Source: CBFIDA01 sp965661085 (GTDB lineage Bacteria; Pseudomonadota; Gammaproteobacteria; Comchoanobacterales; Comchoanobacteraceae). Taken from it: a stretch of DNA of 64,000 nt. Location: contig CBFIDA010000002.1 of NCBI GenBank assembly GCA_965661085.1, positions 62,001 through 126,000 of the forward strand, in the 5' to 3' direction. Shown here in pieces: positions 32,800-40,856 of the stretch (positions within the stretch are counted from its first letter, which is position 1; the number at the start of each line of letters is the position of its first letter). A program made the translations under genes and the position numbers. The notes beneath the pieces were generated by a model that was given only the letters and a program-made list of their open reading frames with translations, ran no database searches and was not told the origin of the DNA.

Positions 32800-34926
32800 T
32801 TATAGCAGCTCGAGCGGTGCATGAGACAGCATCAGCCACTTGACGCCTGCATCATCAAACTTGATTTGCACACGTGTTTGTTGGCCGGATCCTTCACAGT
32901 TTAAAACCGTGCCTGTACCAAAGTGTTCATGTCGCACCCATTGTCCTAGGCGCAACATTGGTCCCGCAACCACAACATTGGCAGGTGCCGTTGAAGAGAA
33001 GACAGCCTGATGGTTTTGACCGCCTTCTATGAGATCGTTGGGGATTTCAGACAAAAAACGAGAAGGGTATTGACTGGTGGTTTGGCCGTTGAGGCGGCGG
33101 GATTGTGCATGCGAGATGTATAAGTGCTCACAGGCACGGGTCATGGCCACATAGCAGAGTCGGCGTTCTTCTTCCAAACCTTCATCACGCAGGGACATTT
33201 GATGTGGGAAAAGACCTTCTTCAAGCCCCGACAGAAAAACAGTGTTGAACTCGAGACCTTTGGCCGCATGTACGGTCATCAATTGTACTTTTTGGGTGTC
33301 ATCGTCGATGGTGTCACCGGCATCCAAACTGATGGAGGCCAAAAATGAAACCATGTCTTGTTGTGTTTCTTGTGCAAAAACATTGGCAGCATTGATCAAT
33401 TCTTGCAAATTTTCAACACGGTTTTGGTAGCTTGTGCGATCTTCTTGCTCATAAAGCTCAAGCAGACCACTATTTTGAATGATATGGTTGATTTGATCGT
33501 GCAGCGCCAGACCTTCACAGCCATCAGCCAAAGTGTTGACGGTGTTGACAAAGCCCTGTAAGGCCTTGTGCGCCCGACTGGACCAATCGGTGTGATCGAT
33601 GGCTTGCCACAAAGCACAACGATGCTGCGTGGCGACAGATCGAAGTTTTGTCATGGTGGTTTGACCAACACCACGGGTGGGTTTGTTGACGATACGCTCG
33701 AATGCAGCATCATCGGATCGTGAGACAATGAGTCTGGCGTAGTACAATACATCTTTAATTTCTGAGCGATCAAAGAATCGCAAACCACCATAAATTCGAT
33801 AGGGTAGGTTGGCATGGGTCAACTGGTCTTCCAGTACCCTTGATTGAGCGTTTGCACGATATAAAATGGCAATTTCATCGAGGTTGGTGCCACGCGCGTG
33901 AGCAGACTCAATGTGCGTGACAATGTGTCTGGCCTCATCCAGATCATTGTAAGCCGTATAAAGTTGGATTGGACTGCCAGTCCCTTGATCTGTCCATAGG
34001 TCTTTGCCAAGGCGACCTTGATTGTGTTGAATCACTGCATTGGCTGCCGACAAAATGGTTTGGGTGGAGCGATAATTTTGCTCCAGTTTGATGGTCTCAC
34101 ACCCCGTAAAGTCACGCACAAAATGGTGCATGTGATCGACACAAGCGCCACGCCAACTGTAGATGGATTGATCGTCATCGCCAACGGCCATGACGGATGC
34201 GTTGGCACCACAAAATAATTTGAGTAGGTTGTATTGCATGCTGTTCGTGTCTTGGAACTCATCGATCAAAATGTCACTGAAACGATCGTGGTAATGTGCC
34301 ATCAATGACGGTGATGCCTGCAACACTTCTGTGGTTTTTAGCATGAGTTCTGTGAAATCAACAAGATGTGCCCGCTCACAATAGGTTTGATAGATGTCAT
34401 AGATCTCAAGACATTTTTGTTCATATGCATAGCTGGGAGGTTCGACTTGATGCGCTCTTAAGCCTTGTGCTTTGTATTTTTGAATGGCATACAATGTTTT
34501 GTTTGGGGGCCATTTTTGATCGTTGAGTTGGCATTCTTTTTGGATGCGTTTGATGATTTGAAGTTGATCTTTTGTATCGATGATTTGAAAATCAGAGTTC
34601 AGACCTGCTTCATCAGCATGTTGTCTTAAAAAGCGATGACAGATGCCATGGAATGTTCCAAGCCACATGCCAGGCAGAGGTTGGCCAAGCAATGCTTCCA
34701 AGCGATGACGCATTTCTTTGGCTGCTTTATTGGTGAATGTCAGGGCCAAGATGCCATAAGGAGACATGCCGCACTGCGCGACAAGCCATGCTATGCGGTG
34801 AACAAGCACCCGTGTTTTGCCACTGCCAGCACCCGCCAGAATCAATTGATGACCACGATTGGCGGTCACAGCTTGTTTTTGAGGTGCATTGAGTCCATCA
34901 ATCAGCACGTCGGCGTGGCGTGACAT
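32800..34926 (-). CDS. uvrD: DNA helicase II UvrD
   Basis: Superfamily 1A 3'-5' helicase for mismatch and nucleotide-excision repair. The 708-residue protein matches E. coli UvrD along its length: LAGAGSGKTRVLVHRIAWL (Walker A near residues 31-38), SPYGILALTFTNKAAKEMRHR-type motif Ia, MWLGTFHGICHRFLR, VDFTELMLK, DEFQDTN (Walker B), GDDDQSIYSWRGA, LEQNYRST and VHAAKGLEFNTVFLSGLEEGLFPH. The extra C-terminal region with a WVRHEHFGTGTVL motif is the UvrD/PcrA RNA-polymerase-binding Tudor-like tail. ATG 34926 is preferred, following a GGAAA site; an in-frame TTG lies four codons earlier. Confidence 0.94.
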   Translation of the reverse strand: MSRHADVLIDGLNAPQKQAVTANRGHQLILAGAGSGKTRVLVHRIAWLVAQCGMSPYGILALTFTNKAAKEMRHRLEALLGQPLPGMWLGTFHGICHRFLRQHADEAGLNSDFQIIDTKDQLQIIKRIQKECQLNDQKWPPNKTLYAIQKYKAQGLRAHQVEPPSYAYEQKCLEIYDIYQTYCERAHLVDFTELMLKTTEVLQASPSLMAHYHDRFSDILIDEFQDTNSMQYNLLKLFCGANASVMAVGDDDQSIYSWRGACVDHMHHFVRDFTGCETIKLEQNYRSTQTILSAANAVIQHNQGRLGKDLWTDQGTGSPIQLYTAYNDLDEARHIVTHIESAHARGTNLDEIAILYRANAQSRVLEDQLTHANLPYRIYGGLRFFDRSEIKDVLYYARLIVSRSDDAAFERIVNKPTRGVGQTTMTKLRSVATQHRCALWQAIDHTDWSSRAHKALQGFVNTVNTLADGCEGLALHDQINHIIQNSGLLELYEQEDRTSYQNRVENLQELINAANVFAQETQQDMVSFLASISLDAGDTIDDDTQKVQLMTVHAAKGLEFNTVFLSGLEEGLFPHQMSLRDEGLEEERRLCYVAMTRACEHLYISHAQSRRLNGQTTSQYPSRFLSEIPNDLIEGGQNHQAVFSSTAPANVVVAGPMLRLGQWVRHEHFGTGTVLNCEGSGQQTRVQIKFDDAGVKWLMLSHAPLELL

Positions 34927-35049
34927 ACAGGTTTCCAAAAGATTACATGTTAGCGTTCACTCAGGGATTTGTCTAGATTGAAATCCGCTTGGAGGACAGG
35001 CACCTGACGCGATCCATGTTGTGCCCACCGATGCCATGTGATGCTGGCT

Positions 35050-36405
35050 TTAAGATGCTTTGGGGGCATAAGGATTGTGATCATTTTTAAAGGTCAATTG
35101 TATCGGCGTGCCACGCAATTGAAGCGCTTTTCTGAAGTGTCTTTCAAGATATTTTTTATAAGACTTTGACAACGAAGTTGTTTGCTTGCCGTGGATGATG
35201 ATGTGCGGTGGTTTGTTGCCAGCTGGATGGGCATAACGCAGCCGGATGCGTCGTCCATTTTTTAAGGGTGGTGGATGGTTTTCAGCCGCATCCAACAACA
35301 GTTGGGTCAAAACGGTCGTGGTCATTTTCTGATGTGTGGCGCGATGGCACTGTTGCACAGAGCCAAAGATTTTATGGACGCCAAAACCTTTGAGGGCTGA
35401 GAATGTATGGACATCAATGTAATCCAAATGACGCAACCGAAAGGTCAAATGTTCTTGCACTTGTTTTTTTCCCGTTTGATCAAGCGTGTCCCATTTGTTC
35501 AGGCCAATGACGAAGGCACGGCCAAGGTCTTCAATGTACTGAATGAGTTTGCAATCTTGATCGCTGAGGCCAATGGTGGCGTCGATCAGCAGTAGGACCA
35601 CATCGGCCTGCATGATGCTGTTGAGGGTTCGAATGACCGAATAACGTTCGACGGTTTTGGCCGCAATGCGACTTTTGCGTCGAAGACCTGCGGTATCAAT
35701 GAGGGTGTAACGTTGATTGTCGATATCGATTGGAAGATGAATGCTGTCGCGCGTGGTGCCAGGCACTTCAGAGACAATCACTTGATTGGTGCCGATGATG
35801 TGATTGACAAGTGTTGATTTGCCGACATTGGGTCGACCAACAATGGCCAATTGTATGCCCATGTCTTCTTGTGTGCCATCTGTGTCCTCAAGTAGAGGCT
35901 GTCGTGCTGCAATCATGGACCATAAATGTGCAATGCCATGGCGATGACTGGCTGAAATGGCACAAATCTGATCGAAGCCCAATTGATAAAAATCATTGAT
36001 TGCCACCGTTTGATCCAAGCCTTCGCTTTTGTTGACCACCAAAATCACATGTTGTGCATGGGCACGCAGGTATTGTGCCATGTTGATGTCGGTGCTGCAG
36101 ACCCCCGACTTGATGTCGACCACAAATAAAATAATATGTGCTTCATCAATGGCATGGGTCACCTGGACATTCAGTGCATCTTGCAGTGGGTGTGTGGTTT
36201 CTTCAGAGAATCCACCGGTGTCAACCATGATGTAGTCGACATCTTCATGGTGTGCAAGCCCATAATGCCTGTCACAGGTGACGCCTGCAAAATCGTCCAC
36301 AATTGCAGATCTGGAACGTGTCATGACATTAAAAAGGCTNNNNNNNNNNAGGCTGGATTTACCAACGTTGGGGCGACCAACGATCGCAATGGTGGGATGT
36401 TTCAT
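35050..36405 (-). CDS. der: Ribosome-associated GTPase Der (EngA), interrupted by an assembly gap
   Basis: Tandem-GTPase needed for 50S assembly. It has two G domains, each opening with GRPNVGKS (first near residue 8, second in VGRPNVGKSTLVNHI), followed by DTGG and DTAG switch-II motifs, NKSE/NKWD specificity motifs and a C-terminal KH-like domain ending near NPYAPKAS. Ten Ns fall inside the first P-loop. Both sides of the gap carry AGGCT, so removing 15 bases restores GKSSLFNVM; the gap appears artefactual. The ATG at 36405 overlaps the yfgM stop by 4 bp. bamB, normally between yfgM and der, is absent. Confidence 0.93.
   Translation of the reverse strand: MKHPTIAIVGRPNVGKSSXXXXSLFNVMTRSRSAIVDDFAGVTCDRHYGLAHHEDVDYIMVDTGGFSEETTHPLQDALNVQVTHAIDEAHIILFVVDIKSGVCSTDINMAQYLRAHAQHVILVVNKSEGLDQTVAINDFYQLGFDQICAISASHRHGIAHLWSMIAARQPLLEDTDGTQEDMGIQLAIVGRPNVGKSTLVNHIIGTNQVIVSEVPGTTRDSIHLPIDIDNQRYTLIDTAGLRRKSRIAAKTVERYSVIRTLNSIMQADVVLLLIDATIGLSDQDCKLIQYIEDLGRAFVIGLNKWDTLDQTGKKQVQEHLTFRLRHLDYIDVHTFSALKGFGVHKIFGSVQQCHRATHQKMTTTVLTQLLLDAAENHPPPLKNGRRIRLRYAHPAGNKPPHIIIHGKQTTSLSKSYKKYLERHFRKALQLRGTPIQLTFKNDHNPYAPKAS
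36340..36349. other. Assembly gap (10 Ns)
   Basis: Ten undetermined bases inside der, flanked on both sides by the 5-mer AGGCT (36335-36339 and 36350-36354). Confidence 0.99.
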
Positions 36406-37079
36406 GAATGACCTTTTTGTGGTGCAGCTGAGGATCGGCGAGGTTTCAGGTAAACACTGGTTTTCTTGAGTGCCAATTGTTGGCAATAGGGCTGCCATGT
36501 GGGTCCTTTGGGGCAAGCATCGATTGCAGATTGATACAAATCGTACGCTTTGTCATAGGCATGCAATTGCATCTGTGCATCAGCTTTTAGGGCATCGAAT
36601 CGGGTGGAGAACCATGTCTTGTGATGGGCATTCAAGATGCTTAATGCTTGTTTGGGTTTGTGTTGGTTGAGGTACAACTCTGCGAGTCTGAATACAGCAA
36701 TCAAACGTATTTCTGGGTGCGTGCGTTTTTGTATGACGCCTTTGTAGAATGTGATGGCTTCATTGGGATGGTTGTGCGCCAGCGCATTTTTTGCCAGCAT
36801 CAATGGCGCCCACTGCGCGTAAGGAGAAGATGGGAAATGTGTCATGATGTGCTTGGCACCTTTGATCATGCGTGTGGGATCATCCAGATCGTTTTTGGAC
36901 CACCGATAAAATGCCATGGTCGCTTGCGTTTTATGCTGTTGTTGATGCTGCTGCCAAGCTGTGAATCCCCACAAGCTTACAAAAAGCACCACCAACATAC
37001 TCATGATGGTCCATTTGTGTGTTTGCCAGAATGTGTGTAAAGCTTCTGATTGTGATGGATCATCGTCGAAAAATTTCAT
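36402..37079 (-). CDS. yfgM: YfgM-like membrane-anchored TPR protein (Sec translocon accessory)
   Basis: In E. coli YfgM binds SecYEG and PpiD and links the translocon to periplasmic chaperones. The 225-residue protein has a short acidic cytosolic N-terminus (MKFFDDDPSQSEAL), a single membrane helix at about residues 25-44, and a periplasmic helical repeat region (LMLAKNALAHNHPNEAITFYKGVI, FRLAELYLNQHKPKQALSIL). Position between hisS and der is conserved. Both ends overlap neighbours by 4 bp (ATGA), so the hisS-yfgM-der trio is tightly coupled. Confidence 0.88.
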   Translation of the reverse strand: MKFFDDDPSQSEALHTFWQTHKWTIMSMLVVLFVSLWGFTAWQQHQQQHKTQATMAFYRWSKNDLDDPTRMIKGAKHIMTHFPSSPYAQWAPLMLAKNALAHNHPNEAITFYKGVIQKRTHPEIRLIAVFRLAELYLNQHKPKQALSILNAHHKTWFSTRFDALKADAQMQLHAYDKAYDLYQSAIDACPKGPTWQPYCQQLALKKTSVYLKPRRSSAAPQKGHS

Positions 37080-38368
37080 GTATGGCGCTCCAATTTTGGC
37101 TGGGTTGATTGTGTTTTGATTTGATCAATCAAATCATGTAGCGGGGCCTGGACGTCTGCAGTGTCGGATGATTGCATCCACTTGAGCTGACATTGGCCAT
37201 TTTTCCAAGCATCATGGTCGAGTATGATTGCCAAAGTGGCATTGGCTTTGTTGGCACGTTTGAGTTGATTTTTTAATTTGAAAGGGTGGGCATCGAGTGT
37301 CCAGGTCATATTTGGCAAGGCATTGCGCAACTGCTCACAGGTTAACAATGCTGGCGCCAGAACTGCTTCAGAAGCACACAGCACATGGCCACGCCACATT
37401 GTGCGATGATCTTGAGATAAGGTTGCAAGAGACAAAATCCGCTCAATGCCCATGGCACAGCCAAAAGCAGGTGTGGGTTGCCCACCCAACTGGGAGACCA
37501 AATTGTCATAACGACCGCCTGCACACAGTGTGCCTTGGGCCCCTAAAGCATGGGTGGTCCATTCAAAAACAAGGCCATTGTAATAATCTAGGCCACGTAC
37601 CAAACGTGTGTTCACCACATGGGGCACATTGAGTTGATCCAGCAAATGTTGCACGTGTTCAAAATGTGCTCGCGCAGTGTCGGGCAAATGATCGAGTAGG
37701 CAGGGTGCGTCGGCCAAAAGCGCTTGTGTGGCAGTCACTTTAGAGTCTAAAATACGAAGGGGATTGGTTTCCAAACGTTTCAGACTGTCCGCATCCAACA
37801 TGTCTCGATGTTGAGAGAGGTATTGTTGTAAGGCCTTGGTGTAGGATGCGCGTGCTGCCGCATCCCCCAACGTGTTGATTTCAAGTTGCACATCCTCAAG
37901 CGAAAGCGCCGCAAAGAAACGTTGCATCCACAACAGCTGCTCAATTTCAATGTCGGTGTCAGCATAACCAAAAGCTTCCAAACCGAACTGATGGAACTGA
38001 CGGTAGCGGCCTTTTTGGGGGCGTTCACGACGATACATTGGTCCCATGTACCAGAGTTTTTGGCGTTGATTGTAAATTAAGCCATGTTGGATACACGCGC
38101 GGACACAAGCGGCTGTGCCTTCTGGTCGTAAGGCCAAAACATCATCGTTTTGATCCACAAACTGGTACATTTCCTTCTGAACGATGTCGGAGGTGTCACC
38201 AACACTGCGGTGAAACAATTGGACTTGTTCTACCAAGGGTGTTCGAATTTCTTCATAGCCATATTGCTGAGCAAGCTGAAGAATGATGTTGGTCAGAGAC
38301 TGCCATGCCGCAGTGGCATTGGGCAAAATGTCGTTCATGCCTCGAATGGATTGGAGTGTTTTAGCCAT
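37076..38368 (-). CDS. hisS: Histidyl-tRNA synthetase
   Basis: Class II synthetase charging tRNA-His. The 430-residue protein opens with SIRGMNDILP, has motif 2 in YMGPMYRRERPQKGRYRQFHQFGLEAFG, the HisA motif LVRGLDYYNGLVFEW, and motif 3 in FGCAMGIERIL, then an anticodon-binding domain. ATG 38368 is chosen since the protein starts a few residues before the family motif; it overlaps the end of the rodZ-like gene by 8 bp. ispG, usually directly upstream of hisS, is absent here. Confidence 0.96.
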   Translation of the reverse strand: MAKTLQSIRGMNDILPNATAAWQSLTNIILQLAQQYGYEEIRTPLVEQVQLFHRSVGDTSDIVQKEMYQFVDQNDDVLALRPEGTAACVRACIQHGLIYNQRQKLWYMGPMYRRERPQKGRYRQFHQFGLEAFGYADTDIEIEQLLWMQRFFAALSLEDVQLEINTLGDAAARASYTKALQQYLSQHRDMLDADSLKRLETNPLRILDSKVTATQALLADAPCLLDHLPDTARAHFEHVQHLLDQLNVPHVVNTRLVRGLDYYNGLVFEWTTHALGAQGTLCAGGRYDNLVSQLGGQPTPAFGCAMGIERILSLATLSQDHRTMWRGHVLCASEAVLAPALLTCEQLRNALPNMTWTLDAHPFKLKNQLKRANKANATLAIILDHDAWKNGQCQLKWMQSSDTADVQAPLHDLIDQIKTQSTQPKLERHT

Positions 38369-39035
38369 CGTCTTGGTCCTCAGCCTGTATGGACGCATGC
38401 TTTTTGCCGAGGGAGGAGGCCTGTTTGTTTTTTTGAGGCGATGATGCGGTCGGTTGAACAATGTTGTGCACCACCATGGCCTTGAGTGTTTGGGGTTGCG
38501 TTGCAGTGGGTGTGGGCAAAGGGTGTGCATGAATCACATGCATGTCGTGTGTGTTTTGTGCCAGATCACCATGCATCAACCACTGGGTGATGCCCCAGAA
38601 CACAACAAGTGTGACGAGTGTCATCCGCCACAAAGAGCGTTTGGCATGTGAGGCGCGTGAGTGATTGAAGAGACGGGTTTGGCCACCCAAATGATTCTGA
38701 TGCGATTTGACAGATTCTGAGCGGTAATAAACACGTGGCTGTGCCATCTCAAAACCATGCGCTCGCAGGCTTTCTAGAAGCTGCGTGATGTTGAGGTCCA
38801 ACCATACACAATAACGTTTCAGATAACCTTTGTGGAATGTTGAAATTTGTTTGTTTGGATAATCGTCTTCTTCAAGGCCACGCACTTGGGTGATGCTCAG
38901 TTTGAGGTGGTGGGCGGCAGCTTCGATGCTGAGGTTTTTTTTCAGTCTGGCGGACGTCAAAACATGGCCGCAAGGTTGATCCTTTATGGCGTGCATGGGA
39001 CTGGCTTCGGATGGGCTGTGATCGGACATTGTCAT
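38361..39035 (-). CDS. rodZ: RodZ-like HTH membrane protein, short form
   Basis: RodZ couples MreB to the cell-wall elongation machinery. The 224-residue protein has an N-terminal xenobiotic-type helix-turn-helix (about residues 23-90: LTSARLKKNLSIEAAAHHLKLSITQVRGLE and KGYLKRYCVWL), a basic juxtamembrane stretch, one membrane helix at about residues 135-152, and a proline/threonine-rich periplasmic tail. The folded C-terminal DUF4115 domain of E. coli RodZ is missing, making it about 110 residues shorter. Start could be 39035 or 39029. It sits between rlmN and hisS as in other gammaproteobacteria. Confidence 0.8.
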   Translation of the reverse strand: MTMSDHSPSEASPMHAIKDQPCGHVLTSARLKKNLSIEAAAHHLKLSITQVRGLEEDDYPNKQISTFHKGYLKRYCVWLDLNITQLLESLRAHGFEMAQPRVYYRSESVKSHQNHLGGQTRLFNHSRASHAKRSLWRMTLVTLVVFWGITQWLMHGDLAQNTHDMHVIHAHPLPTPTATQPQTLKAMVVHNIVQPTASSPQKNKQASSLGKKHASIQAEDQDDG

Positions 39036-39159
39036 GGTCTCATGAAATGAAAGCCACCATTGTAGCATGCGATGACGCGAATAAGAAATGTCAGGGTGAA
39101 AAAACATTGGGGGCCTTTATTTTGGCAAACCCTCGGGTGCGTTTTACAACATCATGGTT

Positions 39160-40320
39160 TCATGTGGATGCATCGTTTTGATCATGTTTTTTTTTGCGGT
39201 TTGAAGATGCGTTGAGTGTTTTCTTGGTGCGATCTTGGACTTGTCCTGCCAGTTGGCCACATGCGGCGGCAATGGGGTCACCACGTTGTTGGCGAATGGT
39301 GCACACCAAGCCAGCAGATTTGATTTTATTCTGGAAAGCAGTGATGTCTTCAGATGTTGAAGGCGCATAGGGCAGGCCCTCGACTGTGTTGTAAGGGATG
39401 AGGTTGATCTTGCATGGAAATTGGCTGGCAATATGGATCAGTTGCTTGGCATGTTTGACGGTGTCGTTGACCCCTGCAAGCATGATGTATTCCAGTGTGA
39501 TGTAGCGCTTATGATCATGCTTGAAATGAGAGCGGCAGGCTTCAATCAGCATGTCCAGTGGGTAAGATTGGTTGATGGGCACCAGTGTGTCACGCAGGCT
39601 ATCATTGGGCGCATGCAGCGAGATGGCCAATGCACAGGGACTGTGACTGCGTAAACGCTGCATGGCCGGTACAATCCCGGAGGTGCTGACAGTGACCCGA
39701 TACTTGGACAGACCAAAACCATCGTCACTCAACAATACTTTGAGAGCAGGATAGACCGCTTTTTCGTTCATCAGGGGTTCACCCATCCCCATGAACACCA
39801 CATTGGTGATTGGCATCTGTTGTTCTGGATTTTGTTGCCGCAATGCACGTCTGGCCAGCCAGACTTGTGCCAGGATTTCATGGGTCTTCAAATTTCGATT
39901 CAAGCCTTGAAGACCTGTGGCACAAAATCGGCACGCCAAAGCGCAACCCACCTGGGAAGAAATACAGAGTGTGCCACGTTTTTTTTCAGGAATGAACACC
40001 GTCTCAATCCATTGCCCGGAGGCAAGTTGCAACAGCCACTTTTGGGTGCCATCTTCTGATTTGATGCCATCCACCATGTTGGGCAATGCCGTGGTACAAT
40101 GTGTTTCCAGCAGGGCCTGAGTGGCTTTGCCAATATTGGGCATGGCACTGGGTGTTGTGATGTCGTGTTTGTAGAGCCAGTTGAAAATTTGTTTGGCCCG
40201 AAAAGGGGGTTGACCATGCTTGGCCAACCAGTCACGGAGCCCTTGCAGATCGAAGTCCATCAGATGGACATTGGCCGAATGCAAGGGCTGTGTGTTTTCA
40301 GACGCGGTCAGATCGCTCAT
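39160..40320 (-). CDS. rlmN: Dual-specificity rRNA/tRNA adenine-C2 methyltransferase RlmN
   Basis: Radical SAM enzyme methylating A2503 of 23S rRNA and A37 of some tRNAs. The 386-residue protein has the N-terminal accessory domain (GQPPFRAKQIFNWLY), CISSQVGCALACRFCATG with the CxxxCxxC cluster ligands, VFMGMGEPLMN, and a C-terminal cysteine in CTIRQQRGDPIAAACGQL (the methyl-carrying cysteine region). It overlaps the ndk stop by 4 bp. Confidence 0.95.
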   Translation of the reverse strand: MSDLTASENTQPLHSANVHLMDFDLQGLRDWLAKHGQPPFRAKQIFNWLYKHDITTPSAMPNIGKATQALLETHCTTALPNMVDGIKSEDGTQKWLLQLASGQWIETVFIPEKKRGTLCISSQVGCALACRFCATGLQGLNRNLKTHEILAQVWLARRALRQQNPEQQMPITNVVFMGMGEPLMNEKAVYPALKVLLSDDGFGLSKYRVTVSTSGIVPAMQRLRSHSPCALAISLHAPNDSLRDTLVPINQSYPLDMLIEACRSHFKHDHKRYITLEYIMLAGVNDTVKHAKQLIHIASQFPCKINLIPYNTVEGLPYAPSTSEDITAFQNKIKSAGLVCTIRQQRGDPIAAACGQLAGQVQDRTKKTLNASSNRKKKHDQNDAST

Positions 40321-40760
40321 GCGCTGGTGGCCGCCTCGGTGGTGTTCACCAATTCAGATGCCTTAAAAAAGAAAGGAATTTCAATGGCTGCCGTTTCTGC
40401 TGCATCTGAACCATGGACAGCGTTGGCATCAATGGATTCAGCAAATTGACCACGAATGGTGTGTGCAGCCGCTTCCGCTGGATTGGTGGCACCCATCAAA
40501 TCACGATAGCGGGCAATGGCATTGTCGCCTTCCAGGACCTGAACCATGATGGGACCACTGGACATGAAAGCAACCAAATCCTTAAAAAAGGGACGTTCTT
40601 GATGAATGGCATAAAACTCGACTGCTTGTGCCTCGGTCAAATGCATCATTTTAGCTGCCACAATGTTGAGGCCTGATTCAAGCATGAGGGTATAAATGCG
40701 CCCAAGGTGGCCCTTGGCAATGGCGTCTGGTTTGATGATAGACAATGTCAATTCAGTCAT
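40317..40760 (-). CDS. ndk: Nucleoside diphosphate kinase
   Basis: Balances NTP and dNTP pools by phosphate transfer through an active-site histidine. The 147-residue protein has LSIIKPDAIAKG at the N-terminus, RPFFKDLVAFMSSGP, the Arg/Asn region LMGATNPAEAA, and the catalytic NAVHGSD. A GGAG site precedes the ATG. First gene of the leftward cluster through der. Confidence 0.96.
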   Translation of the reverse strand: MTELTLSIIKPDAIAKGHLGRIYTLMLESGLNIVAAKMMHLTEAQAVEFYAIHQERPFFKDLVAFMSSGPIMVQVLEGDNAIARYRDLMGATNPAEAAAHTIRGQFAESIDANAVHGSDAAETAAIEIPFFFKASELVNTTEAATSA

Positions 40761-40786
40761 GAGAAATCTCCGGTCAATGAGCGAAC

Positions 40787-40815
40787 AATTTACAAGATTT
40801 TTAAATTGAATTCAA
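40787..40815 (-). promoter_or_regulatory. Predicted promoter for the ndk-rlmN-rodZ-hisS-yfgM-der cluster
   Basis: On the minus strand TTGAAT (40815-40810), a 17-bp spacer and TAAATT (40792-40787), 27 bp before the ndk start. Confidence 0.5.
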
Positions 40816-40856
40816 CCAAATGTTCAACAAGTGGGTGTGGTCAAACAGCAACAGGT

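Noticed and set aside
38369..38530. N-terminal extension of hisS
   Set aside because: Overlaps the rodZ-like gene and is not family sequence; the ATG at 38368 precedes the conserved GMNDILP motif.
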